The translations under genes were made by a program, and so were the position numbers. Positions 8,864 through 17,178 of a DNA stretch of 64,000 nt are shown in pieces. Source of the stretch: Acidobacteriota bacterium (GTDB lineage: Bacteria; Acidobacteriota; Thermoanaerobaculia; Gp7-AA8); assembly GCA_021781455.1 (NCBI GenBank), contig JAJXWV010000050.1:1-64000 (forward strand). The letters are read 5' to 3'. The notes under the pieces are model-generated. The model searched no databases. It worked only from the letters and a program-made list of their open reading frames with translations, and had not been told where the DNA came from. How positions within the stretch are numbered: the stretch's first letter is position 1; every line of letters begins with the position of its first letter.

Positions 8864-8959
8864 GATTGCGAAGTTTTCGCGAGCAATCGCGACCCCACTC
8901 CCCTTTCATCTCCTCGCCCCGTGCGGATCAATTCTGCGAGATTGCTCGCCGGGGAGCTC
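8864..8959. repeat. Interspersed repeat, copy 1 (copy 2 at 60154-60246)
   Basis: About 95 bases sharing blocks ATTGCGAAGTTTTC, GAGCAATCGCGACCCCACTC, CTCGCCCCGTGCGGATCA and CGGGGAGC with 60154-60246 in the same orientation. Neither copy lies inside a supported gene. Confidence 0.75.
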
Positions 8960-9239
8960 ATCGCGCGCGTTTGGGGAAGGCCTGTCCGGGGCACATCCGA
9001 ATCGCCATCAGTCCTTCCCCTTCGATCCGAAAAGCGACCGCTGCTTTGGTTTTTCAGCCCGTGCTTTGTCGGTCGTCTTGACTCGTTCGGCCGGTGCGCG
9101 ATCCGTCACGACGTCGGCTTGCGGGGGCGATGCCGCAGTCGCGTCTTGGGTCCGCCGAGGACGGACTGGCGGTCTGCGAATCTCTGTGTCCTCTGTGCTC
9201 TCTGTGGTGAATAGACACGGGCGATCACGCTGCTTTGCC
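8960..9239. other. Gap between SNF2 and amidohydrolase genes; ends with a common interspersed repeat
   Basis: No gene was recognised. Bases 9181-9210 are the TCTCTGTGTCCTCTGTGCTC-type element, whose relatives occur at 59979-60010 (inverted) and 60341-60365. Such 'CTCTGTGGTGAA' sequences recur in many bacterial genomes. The remainder is featureless GC-rich sequence. Confidence 0.5.
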
Positions 9240-10658
9240 TCACCGCAATCCGACCGTCCCGTTCGCGGCTTCGACGAGCTTCGCGGGGTCGTAGCCGATG
9301 CCGTTTTTGAAGACGACGGCGACGTTCTCGATGTCCCTGATGTTCGTCGACGGATCGCCTTTCACCACGTCCAGGTCGGCGGCCTTACCGGTGGCGATCA
9401 ACCCGATGTCCGATGCCTCGCCGAGAAACGTGGCGCCGTTGAGCGTCGCCACGCGGATCGCTTCGAGCGGCGTGAACCCGGCTTCCACGAGCAGCTCGAC
9501 TTCGCGCTGGTCGCCGTAGCCGGGAATCACGCCGCCGTAGCCGGTCGGATCAAGCCCGGCCAGCAGAAGACCGCCGGCTTTCGCGAAGTCGTGCTCGAAG
9601 GCCATCTCCTTCGCAAAGAGGTTCGGCCACAGCGAATTCTTCGCGGCCGCGGTCCGCTCGCGCGTCGCCAGGTACTCCTTCCGCGCTTCCGGCAGCATGG
9701 CCGCGAGCACGCGCGGATCGGCCGGCGCGCGGCCGGGCACGAACGTCTCGAACACCGGAAGCGTCGAGGTGACGGCGACGTGCTTCTCGACGAGGTGGCG
9801 GATCAGCGACTGGATCTCGGGGCCTTTCTCGTCGAGCTTGGCGAGCGCCTCACGCGCGGGGGCGACCGCCGGGCAGTTGTCCGGCTGCTTTCCGGGCGTG
9901 AATTCGGTGTCCACGACGAGGCCGTGCTCGAGGTCGTCGATGCCGAGGTCCGCCGCCTCCGTGAAGCCGACACTGCAGAGGTGGCCCGTCACCTTGAGGC
10001 CGTGTGAATGTGCGGTGTCGATGGCCGCCTTCAGATCGGCCCGCGTGATGTACATGTACGCCTTGAACGAGGTCGCCCCTTCGAAGATCCAGTATTCGAC
10101 GGTCTTTCGCGCGTCGTCGGGCCCGGTGAGCTGGTGCATCTGCAGCGCGAACGTGCCGGGGCCCTCGAGGTACGGACCGGTGATGTGCATCTTCGGGCCG
10201 GCGGCCTTGCCGGAGTCGATGGCGTGCTTGATCTCGAGGTCCGCGTACGGCTCGACGCTCCCGGTGGTGCGGATGCTCGTCACGCCGCCGGCGAGGTAGA
10301 GCTTCGGAAAGCTCGACGCGTGCTCGGGGTACATCCCCTCTTTCGCGGCCGGATTCACCCGCGGAGCGGGGTAGTACATGTGGTCGTGCATCCCGACCAG
10401 CCCGGGCAGAACGGAGTGGCCTGTCAAATCCACGACCTGCGCGCCTTCGGGCACGGGTGCGCCGATGGATTCGATCCTGCCGTTGCGGATGACGACCGTC
10501 TGATCGGCCTTCGCCGGCGCGCCGGTGCCGTCGATGACGCGCACGTGCGTCAGCGCGATCACGGGCTCGGCGTAGCGGATGAACGGCGCGACGCCTTTGG
10601 AAGGCTGCGCCAGGAGGGACGATGCACAAAGGACGAGAGCCGCGGCGAGTTTTCGCAT
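9240..10658 (-). CDS. Exported metal-dependent amidohydrolase (imidazolonepropionase-like)
   Basis: 472 residues from the ATG at 10656-10658, chosen because MRKLAAALVLCASSLLAQ is a clear signal peptide; a frame extension to 10715 would hide it. An N-terminal beta-sandwich strand pattern (VRVIDGTGAPAKADQTVVI, RNGRIESIGAPVPEG) and VDLTGHSVLPGLVGMHDH supply the HxH metal pair. Later come a conserved His in KVTGHLCSVG, DDLEHGLVVD, LAGLDPTGYGG (Asp) and the closing ATGKAADLDVVKGDP. This is the subtype-I amidohydrolase fold of secreted imidazolonepropionase-like or prolidase-like enzymes. Substrate unknown. Monocistronic. Confidence 0.85.
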   Translation of the reverse strand: MRKLAAALVLCASSLLAQPSKGVAPFIRYAEPVIALTHVRVIDGTGAPAKADQTVVIRNGRIESIGAPVPEGAQVVDLTGHSVLPGLVGMHDHMYYPAPRVNPAAKEGMYPEHASSFPKLYLAGGVTSIRTTGSVEPYADLEIKHAIDSGKAAGPKMHITGPYLEGPGTFALQMHQLTGPDDARKTVEYWIFEGATSFKAYMYITRADLKAAIDTAHSHGLKVTGHLCSVGFTEAADLGIDDLEHGLVVDTEFTPGKQPDNCPAVAPAREALAKLDEKGPEIQSLIRHLVEKHVAVTSTLPVFETFVPGRAPADPRVLAAMLPEARKEYLATRERTAAAKNSLWPNLFAKEMAFEHDFAKAGGLLLAGLDPTGYGGVIPGYGDQREVELLVEAGFTPLEAIRVATLNGATFLGEASDIGLIATGKAADLDVVKGDPSTNIRDIENVAVVFKNGIGYDPAKLVEAANGTVGLR

Positions 10659-10711
10659 CGCGCGAGGATAGCGGAACGGCCGAGCGACTGGCGAGCAGGC
10701 AGGGACGCCGG

Positions 10712-10800
10712 TCACCGGGTCACCAGGTCACCAGGTCACCAGGTCCTCCACCCGGCAACTCGGTGACCCGGTGACTCGGTGACCTCAGGACTCAGGACTC
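10712..10800. repeat. Short palindromic repeats (GGTCACCAG / CTCAGGACTCAG)
   Basis: Tandem GGTCACCAG units are followed by the near-inverse GGTGACCCGGTGACTCGGTGA and then CAGGACTCAGGACTCAG, overlapping the 3' end of the RES gene. The same CTCAGGACT words recur at 58.05-58.17 and 59.54-59.57 kb, and a sister form at 62.6-62.77 kb. Confidence 0.7.
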
Positions 10801-11477
10801 AGCGAGACCGACGGCTTCGGCCGGCCGCGCCAGCGGAACAGGTACGTTTTTCCTTTCCGCACGTTCATGACGAGCGCCGGCCGAAAAGCGGCGAGACAGG
10901 TGCCGCTCTGGCGGCGCACGCTCGGATAGACGATCCCGAGCGAGCCTGCTTCGAGCAGCTGTTCCGCGAGGGCCTGCGAAGCGACATAGCTGTCCGGCGC
11001 GAGGACGGCGGCGAAGTGCTTGTCTCCGCGCAGGTCGTGGAGCCCTGCGCTGAAGTCGGCGAGGTAATCATCGTACGTCGCCTCTTCCTCGTCTTTCCAG
11101 TCGACCTCCGCGAGCTCGATCCACCTGTGGAACGCGACCTCGGCCTGCGCGGTCTCCATCTCGAACGCGGCATACCAGGCGCCGCGCTCGGGCCCGTTGA
11201 AGCGGCTGCCGAGAGGGTGCGGGTGACAGAAGGCTGCATTGACGATCCGGAAGTACGGGACGGCGAACACCAGCTCGGGGATGCCGATGCCGGGCAGGAG
11301 ATTGTTCTCCGCGAGCAGGCGGTCGTTCGTGGCGAGGTCGAGGTCGAAGAGATCCTGGAGATCGGCGTCGTTGCCGGCGATCTCGGCGAGAACGCTGTCA
11401 CCGTTGTCGCTGTACCTGGAGGGGACGAGGCGGTGCGTGTCGTTCCGGCGGACGAGCCGCACCGGCGGCAGCGTCAC
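10785..11477 (-). CDS. RES-domain toxin
   Basis: 230 residues. The RES signature is readable: an Arg in LVRRNDTHRLVPSRY, then GSRFNGPERGAWYAAFEMETAQAEVAFHR (start of the R-E-S core, around residues 85-115) and a Ser in GIVYPSVRRQSGTCLAAFRP. RES toxins degrade NAD+. The start ATG overlaps the last four bases of the upstream antitoxin gene, the standard RES-Xre order (antitoxin first). The C-terminus runs into a short-repeat region, so the last dozen residues (LSPES) may be repeat-derived. The motifs look intact, so this toxin may be functional. Confidence 0.85.
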   Translation of the reverse strand: MTLPPVRLVRRNDTHRLVPSRYSDNGDSVLAEIAGNDADLQDLFDLDLATNDRLLAENNLLPGIGIPELVFAVPYFRIVNAAFCHPHPLGSRFNGPERGAWYAAFEMETAQAEVAFHRWIELAEVDWKDEEEATYDDYLADFSAGLHDLRGDKHFAAVLAPDSYVASQALAEQLLEAGSLGIVYPSVRRQSGTCLAAFRPALVMNVRKGKTYLFRWRGRPKPSVSLSPES

Positions 11478-11911
11478 AACCCGCCCCGGCGTGCATCGAG
11501 CAACCGCCGAACGGCCTGCATCGCCGGCAGACCGCCTTTCAACATGCAGGCGAGCGGGGTCTGTCCGCCGAAGATGCGGTTGCTGTTAGGCAGCCGGACC
11601 CAGGCATCGGCGAGCTTCCTCGAGTAGAGGATGTTGAGCGCTTTGAAGATGCCGATGAGATAGGAGATGCGCAGCAGCCGGTCGGTGTCGAGCACGCGAT
11701 CGGGGTCTTTCTTCAACTCGTAGTACGGCCCGTTCGAGATGCCGCCCAGGAGCACCTTGGCGTCTTCGTCGCGGATGCTCCAGCGAGCGACGAGGTTGAA
11801 GAAGGCGCGCACGGCCGACGGACTCAGCCGCTCCCGCTCGGCTTTCGACGTCAGGTCGATCAGCGGCGATGGCTCATACCGCGTCGTGGGATAGCCTGCG
11901 TGCACCGCCAT
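11474..11911 (-). CDS. Xre/MbcA/ParS-type antitoxin of the RES toxin
   Basis: 145 residues. The N-terminal half has the Xre-like helical segment (AVRAFFNLVARWSIRDEDAK, VLLGGISNGPYYELKKDP). The C-terminal half is the MbcA/ParS toxin-binding domain, including RLLRISYLIGIFKALNILY and WVRLPNSNRIFGGQTPLACM. The 'N..FGG..PL..M' motif is diagnostic. It binds and blocks the RES active site and usually represses its own promoter. GGAGG (plus-strand CCTCC at 11917-11921) gives a good ribosome site for the ATG at 11911. The toxin start overlaps its stop by four bases. Confidence 0.85.
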   Translation of the reverse strand: MAVHAGYPTTRYEPSPLIDLTSKAERERLSPSAVRAFFNLVARWSIRDEDAKVLLGGISNGPYYELKKDPDRVLDTDRLLRISYLIGIFKALNILYSRKLADAWVRLPNSNRIFGGQTPLACMLKGGLPAMQAVRRLLDARRGGL

Positions 11912-11916
11912 TGAAT

Positions 11917-11953
11917 CCTCCGTTTCAGGATAATATACTCTCCGTATCCGGAG
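11917..11953 (-). promoter_or_regulatory. Promoter/operator of the RES-Xre operon
   Basis: Read on the minus strand, a CTCCG-N4-CGGAG inverted repeat (11940-11953) precedes an AT-rich TATATT/TATTAT -10-like box (about 11930-11937) and the GGAGG ribosome site. The AT-rich box is unusual in this GC-rich context. The inverted repeat is placed where an autorepressing antitoxin would block transcription. Inferred, not tested. Confidence 0.5.
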
Positions 11954-12236
11954 ACTGCAAAGACGCTGCCGCGGCGGCCGGTTCGGTCATCGGAGAGCGG
12001 GGCTCCAGACCCGCACGCCGGCCGCGGTCCCCGCTGAAAAGCCTGCGCACCGCAGCGGCATCCAGGTCGCGCTTGTCCGCTCGAAACACTCTTCAGTCGC
12101 CGACCCGGCCCCAATTCACCAGGCCGTCGCACTATTGGACCGTGAGGTTTCGGCGTGCCTGAGGATCGTTAATGCCCCAGTCGGTCAGCAGCCGTTCTCC
12201 GCCGTCCGTCGCCTCACGACTTTGTCTCATTGGGGG
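11954..12236. other. Gap without a recognised gene
   Basis: About 280 bases between the RES-Xre promoter and the end of the next minus-strand gene. A GACCCGGCCCCAATTCACC word at about 12102-12120 is reminiscent of the GAGACCTGGCCCC repeat family. Nothing else is recognisable. Confidence 0.4.
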
Positions 12237-13037
12237 CTAGCCGGCGATCTTGATGAAAAACCAGAGGAATGCGGCGATGCCAACGAGCGTGAGGAGGACG
12301 CCGAGGATGATGCGCAGGAGGCTCGAGGCGAAGAGCACGGTGGGAGCCGGAATGGCCGCACGCTCGGCGTCGCCGACGGGTGTGCTCTGCAGCGTCTGCT
12401 CGAGAGCGATGAGCGCATCGAGGTCGAGTCGCGGATCGGCCGCAGCCTCGGCGCCTCCGCGGAAGAAGCGGCCGAGGATCAGAAGCGAGCTTTCCGGGCC
12501 GCGATAAGTGCCGAACTCGAAACGTACCCGGCGCGCGTCGTGCGGCGCAATCGAGACGCTGTAGCCGACCGTCGGCTCATCGAACGTCGATGCCAGCCGC
12601 TCGGTGAGGCCGGACGCGAGCGCGCGCTCGAGGGCCTCGGGCTCGTCGCTCGTCAGGCGGATCCGCCGGAGGCGCTCCGGAGAATCGACGTGTTTTCCGT
12701 AAGGCGTCTCGAAGAAGCCGCGCATCTCGTGCCGCGCGGCGAAGCGCAGCACAGGAGCGTCCGTGGCCACGAAGGCGATCCGACCGTACGTGCCGCGGTT
12801 GAACCGCCTTCCGTAGAGACCGAACGTGTGGCCTCGATAGGATCCGGTCGCGGATCCCGCTTTCGACCAGAGGCCGGTGGGCGAACCGCCGCTGATCTGT
12901 CTGACCAGCGCCGCGAAGGCCGCTGCCTGACGCTGGGACTGGTATCGGATGTACAGCACGAAAGCCGCGACGATCGCGGCCGCCAGTATGAATGGGCCGA
13001 TCGCGGCCAGCTGATCGGAGGCGAGGATTCTGGTCAT
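12237..13037 (-). CDS. Membrane protein of unknown function, two transmembrane segments
   Basis: 266 residues, family not recognised. One transmembrane helix near the N-terminus (AAIGPFILAAAIVAAFVLYI) and one at the C-terminus (LLRIILGVLLTLVGIAAFLW) flank a ~200-residue soluble domain. The soluble part contains TGSYRGHTFGLYGRRF and a strand-rich DUF3137-like pattern of polar beta strands; I cannot place it with certainty. Both termini are likely cytoplasmic or both periplasmic. Monocistronic, with a GCGTTAGGC word just upstream. The hydrophobic segments and normal codon use make it a credible gene. Confidence 0.6.
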   Translation of the reverse strand: MTRILASDQLAAIGPFILAAAIVAAFVLYIRYQSQRQAAAFAALVRQISGGSPTGLWSKAGSATGSYRGHTFGLYGRRFNRGTYGRIAFVATDAPVLRFAARHEMRGFFETPYGKHVDSPERLRRIRLTSDEPEALERALASGLTERLASTFDEPTVGYSVSIAPHDARRVRFEFGTYRGPESSLLILGRFFRGGAEAAADPRLDLDALIALEQTLQSTPVGDAERAAIPAPTVLFASSLLRIILGVLLTLVGIAAFLWFFIKIAG

Positions 13038-13164
13038 CTTCGGTGTTCAGCATACGCGTTAGGCGGTCCTTTGCGCGGGGAAAACCGGCAAAACGGCTGA
13101 TCGATTCAGGATTGGGTGACGGGGGGGCAGTATTTTCACGCCATCGCCTCCGCGGATCGCAGAC

Positions 13165-13202
13165 CCGGCACCATTCCTTGAATCCGGCACCATTCCTTGA
13201 AT
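13165..13202. repeat. 19-bp tandem duplication
   Basis: CCGGCACCATTCCTTGAAT occurs twice head to tail (13165-13183 and 13184-13202), upstream of the HicB gene. Possibly a slippage product of a short interspersed repeat. Confidence 0.8.
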
Positions 13203-13316
13203 CGTAGAGAAGCCGATGGCCTCTTTCGGGCAGACTATGCACAGCTCGGACAGTTCTCGCACAGTCTTCGCGTCTCAGAGAAGGGTTTCGCGCGATCAGC
13301 TGTTAACAGGAAAGCT

Positions 13317-13526
13317 ATGAGCGAGTACACCGCAATCGTGCAGAAGTCGGGTGACTGGTGGATCGGCTGGATCGAGGAAGTGCCCGGCGTGAACTGCCAG
13401 GAGGCCACGCGCGAGGAACTCCTCGACACCTTGCGGGTCACGCTGCATGAGGCGCTCGAGTCCAACCGCGCCGACGCCCGATCGGCTGCGGCCGATCATT
13501 TCGAGGAAATCCGCATCGCCGTATGA
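13317..13526 (+). CDS. HicB-like antitoxin
   Basis: 69 residues from the ATG at 13317: MSEYTAIVQKSGDWWIGWIE, then EVPGVNCQEATREELLDTLR and ALESNRADAR. This is the partly degraded RNase-H-like fold of HicB antitoxins ('YTaivek..dWWiGwveElPGv..QG.T.eEl...L'). It neutralises the HicA mRNA interferase. The downstream HicA frame begins at the ATG overlapping its stop codon (ATGA), the usual arrangement. There is no separate C-terminal DNA-binding domain. Since the HicA frame is broken, it may be an orphan. Confidence 0.8.
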   Translation: MSEYTAIVQKSGDWWIGWIEEVPGVNCQEATREELLDTLRVTLHEALESNRADARSAAADHFEEIRIAV

Positions 13527-13712
13527 AGCGGCGCGCATTTGAGCGCTGGCTTGGATCGCACGGCTGCGAGCTCGATCGGGAGGGAAGCCGTCACTCGTGG
13601 TTCTCGATCGCTCAACCGCCGCTCCGCCGTGCCACGCCATCCGGAGATTCACAACGATCTCGTGCGTAAGATCTGCCGTGACCTCGGCATCGTCGCGCCG
13701 GAGCACACCTGA
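13523..13712 (+). pseudogene. HicA toxin with a frameshift
   Basis: The first frame reads MKRRAFERWLGSHGCELDRE, then GSRHSWF, the HicA dsRBD-like N-terminus including the catalytic His in 'GSRHSWF'. After about 13610 the family continues in the next frame (from 13614): NRRSAVPRHPEIHNDLVRK, then ICRDLGI and a stop at 13710-13712. Joining the two frames restores a complete ~62-residue HicA, so a single one-base indel inactivates the gene in this sequence. A sequencing or assembly error is possible. The unframeshifted product would end at a TAA near 13670. Confidence 0.75.
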
Positions 13713-13945
13713 ATCGGCACACCATCCCGCCGCTGGCCGCGATTCTCCCTCTCGTGAGCCGGCGCTCCGCATCACGCTCCGTCGCCGAACTCCCTCAGCC
13801 CGGCTTCACCGTGTCACGTCATCCGGGATCGATCCTCACATCGGCGCTGCCGCGCCCGTGAAACTTTAGCGGCCTCAAAGTCCAATCGGCGGATGGGGCC
13901 GGGAACCCATCCTTCCAACAAACCCTGACAAAGGAAGGTCAGACG

Positions 13946-15310
13946 ATGCGTCGTACCCTCGCGTTGCTCGCGCTCTGTCTCTCGTTCGTCCTCTCTCCCG
14001 TCGCCATTGCTGCCAACAGCGGCGGAGCCCAGATCGGCATCAACGTCCTCCTGAACACGGCGGCCACTCCGTCGATCCTCGACGACCTCGGGACCCGCGG
14101 CCGCGTCCGCGACGTGATCTACGAATTGAATGCGCTGACGATGCAGATCGCCGCGGCGGACCTGCCGGCGATCCAGGCATTGCCGTATGTCGCCTCCGCG
14201 AGTCCGGACGCCACGCGAACCGGCGCGCCGGTCGACACGGTCGCGGCGACCGATTTCTCCGCCGGCCTGAGCACGTGGGATCTCGACGCAATCAACGTCA
14301 CGGACTACGGCTTCAACCGAGCGGTCTCCTTCGACGGGACGGGCGTGTACGTCGCCGTTCTCGACACCGGCCTCGTCGACTCGTGGCGCCAGTACTTCCC
14401 GCAGGAGCGGATCGCAGAGCAGTACGCCCGCTCGTTCAGCGGTGGCGGCGGCGATACCGGAACCGTCTCCTCGCAGCCGAACAAGTGGGAGCACGACCAG
14501 GATTCGCACGGCACACACGTCACGAGCACGATTCTCGGGTACGCGTATCCGGGGGGAGTCAACATCAACGGCGTTGCGCCGAATGCGACGGTCATCCCGG
14601 TGAAGGTCCTCAACCAGAACGGCTCCGGATGGTCTTCGGTGATCGCGCGCGGAATCGTCTATGTCGGCGACCTGAAAGCCGGCGAGCTCGCCGGATCCCC
14701 GGTCGTCATCAACATGAGCCTCGGCGGCTCGCGGCTCGATCCGCTGGAGAAAGCCGCCATCGACTACGCGATCGACAAGGGAGTCATCATCGTCGCGTCC
14801 GCCGGTAACAGCGGAGCAGCCGGAATGGGATATCCGGGAGCGTACGCGCCGGTGATCTCGGTCGCCGCTTCGGGTTGGACGGGAGAATGGACGAAGCCCG
14901 GTTGGTGGTACTCCAACGTCGCCGATCCAACCGACCCCGCCTCCTTCTACATCGCCGAATTCTCGAGCCGTCAGCGCGCCGGGCAGGACCTCGATGTCGC
15001 AGCTCCCGGCACGTGGATCGTCGGCCCGTATCAGGTCAACAGCGGACAGACGTCGTGGTACTACCTCGGCGGCACGAGCATGGCCAGCCCGCACGTTGCC
15101 GGCGTCGTCGCGCTCATGGCGCAAGCGCATCCTAAGCTGACCGCGGCTGATGCCGAGAGCATTCTCGAAAAGACTGCAATTCCGCTCGGCGCAGGCTGCC
15201 GCAATGTGACGGGTTCAAACGGCTCCGTCGCGGAGATCTGCTGGGGCGCCAATGCCACCGGCGCCGGTCTCGTGGACGCGCAGCAGGCCATCGCGGCCGC
15301 GCTGCAGTAG
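13946..15310 (+). CDS. Secreted subtilisin-family (S8) serine protease
   Basis: 454 residues. The signal peptide (RRTLALLALCLSFVLSPVAIA) is followed by an inhibitor-like propeptide (about 25-90) and the S8 catalytic domain: VAVLDTGLVD (Asp near 138), DSHGTHVTS (His near 188) and GGTSMASPHVAG (Ser near 378). The oxyanion Asn is probably in ASAGNSGAAG near 293. The C-terminus ends at the normal end of the domain, with two cysteines (CRNVTG...EICWG) that could form a disulfide. It acts outside the cytoplasm. The ATG at 13946 follows AAGGAAGG. A strong terminator hairpin follows, so it is monocistronic. Confidence 0.92.
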   Translation: MRRTLALLALCLSFVLSPVAIAANSGGAQIGINVLLNTAATPSILDDLGTRGRVRDVIYELNALTMQIAAADLPAIQALPYVASASPDATRTGAPVDTVAATDFSAGLSTWDLDAINVTDYGFNRAVSFDGTGVYVAVLDTGLVDSWRQYFPQERIAEQYARSFSGGGGDTGTVSSQPNKWEHDQDSHGTHVTSTILGYAYPGGVNINGVAPNATVIPVKVLNQNGSGWSSVIARGIVYVGDLKAGELAGSPVVINMSLGGSRLDPLEKAAIDYAIDKGVIIVASAGNSGAAGMGYPGAYAPVISVAASGWTGEWTKPGWWYSNVADPTDPASFYIAEFSSRQRAGQDLDVAAPGTWIVGPYQVNSGQTSWYYLGGTSMASPHVAGVVALMAQAHPKLTAADAESILEKTAIPLGAGCRNVTGSNGSVAEICWGANATGAGLVDAQQAIAAALQ

Positions 15311-15331
15311 ACCTTTCCACCTGACACTCTC

Positions 15332-15367
15332 AGCCCTTCTCCCTCGCCACGGCGGGGGAGAAGGGCT
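15332..15367 (+). terminator. Hairpin terminator after the S8 protease gene
   Basis: A 12-bp perfect stem AGCCCTTCTCCC / GGGAGAAGGGCT with a 12-base loop lies 21 bases after the stop codon. There is no obvious U tract; it could serve both strands. No gene was recognised between here and 15520. Confidence 0.7.
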
Positions 15368-15519
15368 TCGCCGGCCGCGATGCGCGAGGCTTATTGCATG
15401 GTGATGGTCTGCTCGACCGTCATGTTCAGTGAGGAAGCGGGTTGCCTTCGCTCCTCCTTCGTCCGAACACCCGGCTCGCACGAGTTGTGCTGCTCGAGAT
15501 GCGGCCTCGGAGCTCGCTC

Positions 15520-16719
15520 TCACAACCGCATGATCTCGTCGGGGAGGTCTGTCAGCCGCTCGCCGCCGGCCGGCGTGACGACCCAGCTGTTCTCGATGCC
15601 GACAGCGCCGACGCCAGGGAGGACGAACTTCGGCTCGACGGCGAGGACCTGGCCGGCAATGAGCGGAGTCTCGAACCCGGGAGCCAGCACCGGCCACTCG
15701 TCGAGCTCCAGCCCGACGCCGTGCCCGATGAAGCGCACCTGCGCGCCGGGCGGCCCCATGAATTGCGCGCTCAGTCCGGCACGATCCGCGATCGCACAGG
15801 CGCGATTCCAGAGATCGACCGGAACGCTGCCCGGCCGAAGATCGCGCACGACCTCCTGCTGGATCTCGAGCGCGACCCGGAACGCAGATTCGGCGGCTGC
15901 TGGGAGATCGCCGAGGACGGCCATGCGGGTCATGTCGGTTCCGTAGCCATCCTTCATGGCGGTGTAGTCGATGAGGATCGGCGAATTGCGGAGGATCGCA
16001 TCGGTCGACGATCCGATCGGCGACGACGCCGAGAGGCCGCGGCCCGTCAGAGGACCGTCGAAGTAGCTCGGCTTCGTGGCTGACGCCCCGGCCAGCGCGA
16101 TGCCCATGAAGAATTCCTGGTTGAATCCGCGCACGCGCGGGCTGCCTTCGTTGCCTGCGCGCTTCAGGCGGACCTCGATCTCCGCCGCGAGATCGAGCTC
16201 GCGCATCCCTTCGGAGAGAAATCCGGGAACCGCCCGGAACACGTCGCAGAGCATGCGTGCGGTGGCCCGCATGCGGTCGAGCTCCCACGGCGACTTGACG
16301 CTTCGCTGTTCGAGAAGAGCCGGCGTGACGTTGACGAATTCCACCCCCGGAAGCGCGCGGCTCCAGTATTGAAGAAGTGCTGCCGGTGCGACGTCGAACG
16401 TGAATCCGGCCCTGCGGACGCGGCCGATGATCCCGGCCAGCTCTTTCGTCGGCGGAAAGGGACGCACCGTCGCGCCCACACACTCCGCCGCTGCGCGCTC
16501 GACGCTCTTGCGCACGAGGAGCAGCGGCTCCGCCGACAGAGGTACCCACAGCGTCCCGTTCTGACGAGTCCCACAGAAGTAGAAAACGTCGGTGGCGGAG
16601 ACCAGCAGCGCGCCGTCGAGTCCCAGGGCGTCAAGCTTGTTGCGGAACTCGTCGAGCCGTCGTGCGCATTCGTCGTTGAGCGTCAAGGCTTCACCTCGAG
16701 GGAAGACTCTACCTTCCAT
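15520..16719 (-). CDS. M24 family metallopeptidase (Xaa-Pro dipeptidase/aminopeptidase type)
   Basis: 399 residues. The N-terminal creatinase-like domain (RRLDEFRNKLDALGLDGALL, TDVFYFCGTRQNG) spans about 15-150. The C-terminal pita-bread domain has the five metal ligands in order: Asp in ILIDYTAMKDGYGTD, Asp in TDMTRM, His in FIGHGVGLELDEWP, Glu in VLAVEPKFV and Glu in VGIENSWVV. It removes N-terminal residues before proline or cleaves X-Pro dipeptides in the cytosol. It is convergent with the protease gene. The annotated start lies at the boundary with a repeat mosaic, so a start nearer LTLNDECARR is possible. Confidence 0.85.
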   Translation of the reverse strand: MEGRVFPRGEALTLNDECARRLDEFRNKLDALGLDGALLVSATDVFYFCGTRQNGTLWVPLSAEPLLLVRKSVERAAAECVGATVRPFPPTKELAGIIGRVRRAGFTFDVAPAALLQYWSRALPGVEFVNVTPALLEQRSVKSPWELDRMRATARMLCDVFRAVPGFLSEGMRELDLAAEIEVRLKRAGNEGSPRVRGFNQEFFMGIALAGASATKPSYFDGPLTGRGLSASSPIGSSTDAILRNSPILIDYTAMKDGYGTDMTRMAVLGDLPAAAESAFRVALEIQQEVVRDLRPGSVPVDLWNRACAIADRAGLSAQFMGPPGAQVRFIGHGVGLELDEWPVLAPGFETPLIAGQVLAVEPKFVLPGVGAVGIENSWVVTPAGGERLTDLPDEIMRL

Positions 16720-16730
16720 GGTGCCAGACA

Positions 16731-16793
16731 GTGTCTGGCCGATTGTGACCTCGCGTACGAGCCAGCCATTGAGCCGGAAGCCTTTCCGCCGGA
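16731..16793 (+). pseudogene. Fossil copy of part of the Cys-rich secreted protein gene (17179-17628)
   Basis: 63 bases nearly identical to 17460-17522, reading CLADCDLAYEPAIEPEAFPP instead of CLADCDLAYELAIEPEVFPP. Only the middle of the gene is present. It is evidence of duplication or rearrangement around this locus. Confidence 0.7.
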
Positions 16794-16800
16794 CGCCTCT

Positions 16801-16999
16801 CGAGGACTTCTTCGCCTGTCCCCGATCGTTTCGCGCAGAAACTTCAGCAGCGCGCGCTCCTCGACGGAGAGGCCCACGGAGACAGGAGACCTGGCCCCAT
16901 TAGCCCTCCGTCGCGATCACCTTCTGAATGACCTTACACGGCAGACCATCGAAGCGCCGGCGGTTGTAGCGGTCGGCGACGTGATTCCGCCGGAATCCT
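16801..16999. repeat. ~200-bp direct repeat, left copy (right copy 18423-18621)
   Basis: Matches 18423-18621 at about 90% by eye, same orientation, 1622 bases apart, flanking the two secreted-protein genes. It contains one GAGACCTGGCCCC repeat core near 16886. On the minus strand it carries a gene-end fragment (DRYNRRRFDGL, CKVIQKVIATEG, stop) and SVEERALLKFLRETIGDRRR. The remainder of 16720-17178 holds no gene. Confidence 0.8.
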
Positions 17000-17178
17000 G
17001 CGCGGCTACCGTTACGCGCAGCGCTGTAACGCACAACTTCTTCATCCGGTGCGCGTCTCGCGCTCACACCCACTCGTACTCCGCATCACATATATAAAGG
17101 TGGAATGCCGTTAGGGTGTTGATCCGTCAGAGATACTCGGTCGCGGACTCCATAGCAAACAATCAGAAGGAGAGGTTC

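Noticed and set aside
13814-15130. 438-codon reverse frame over the S8 protease
   Set aside because: Antisense shadow; the catalytic Asp, His and Ser are on the plus strand.
15380-15519. Small gene between the S8 protease and M24 peptidase
   Set aside because: Frames are short, without ribosome site or recognisable sequence on either strand.
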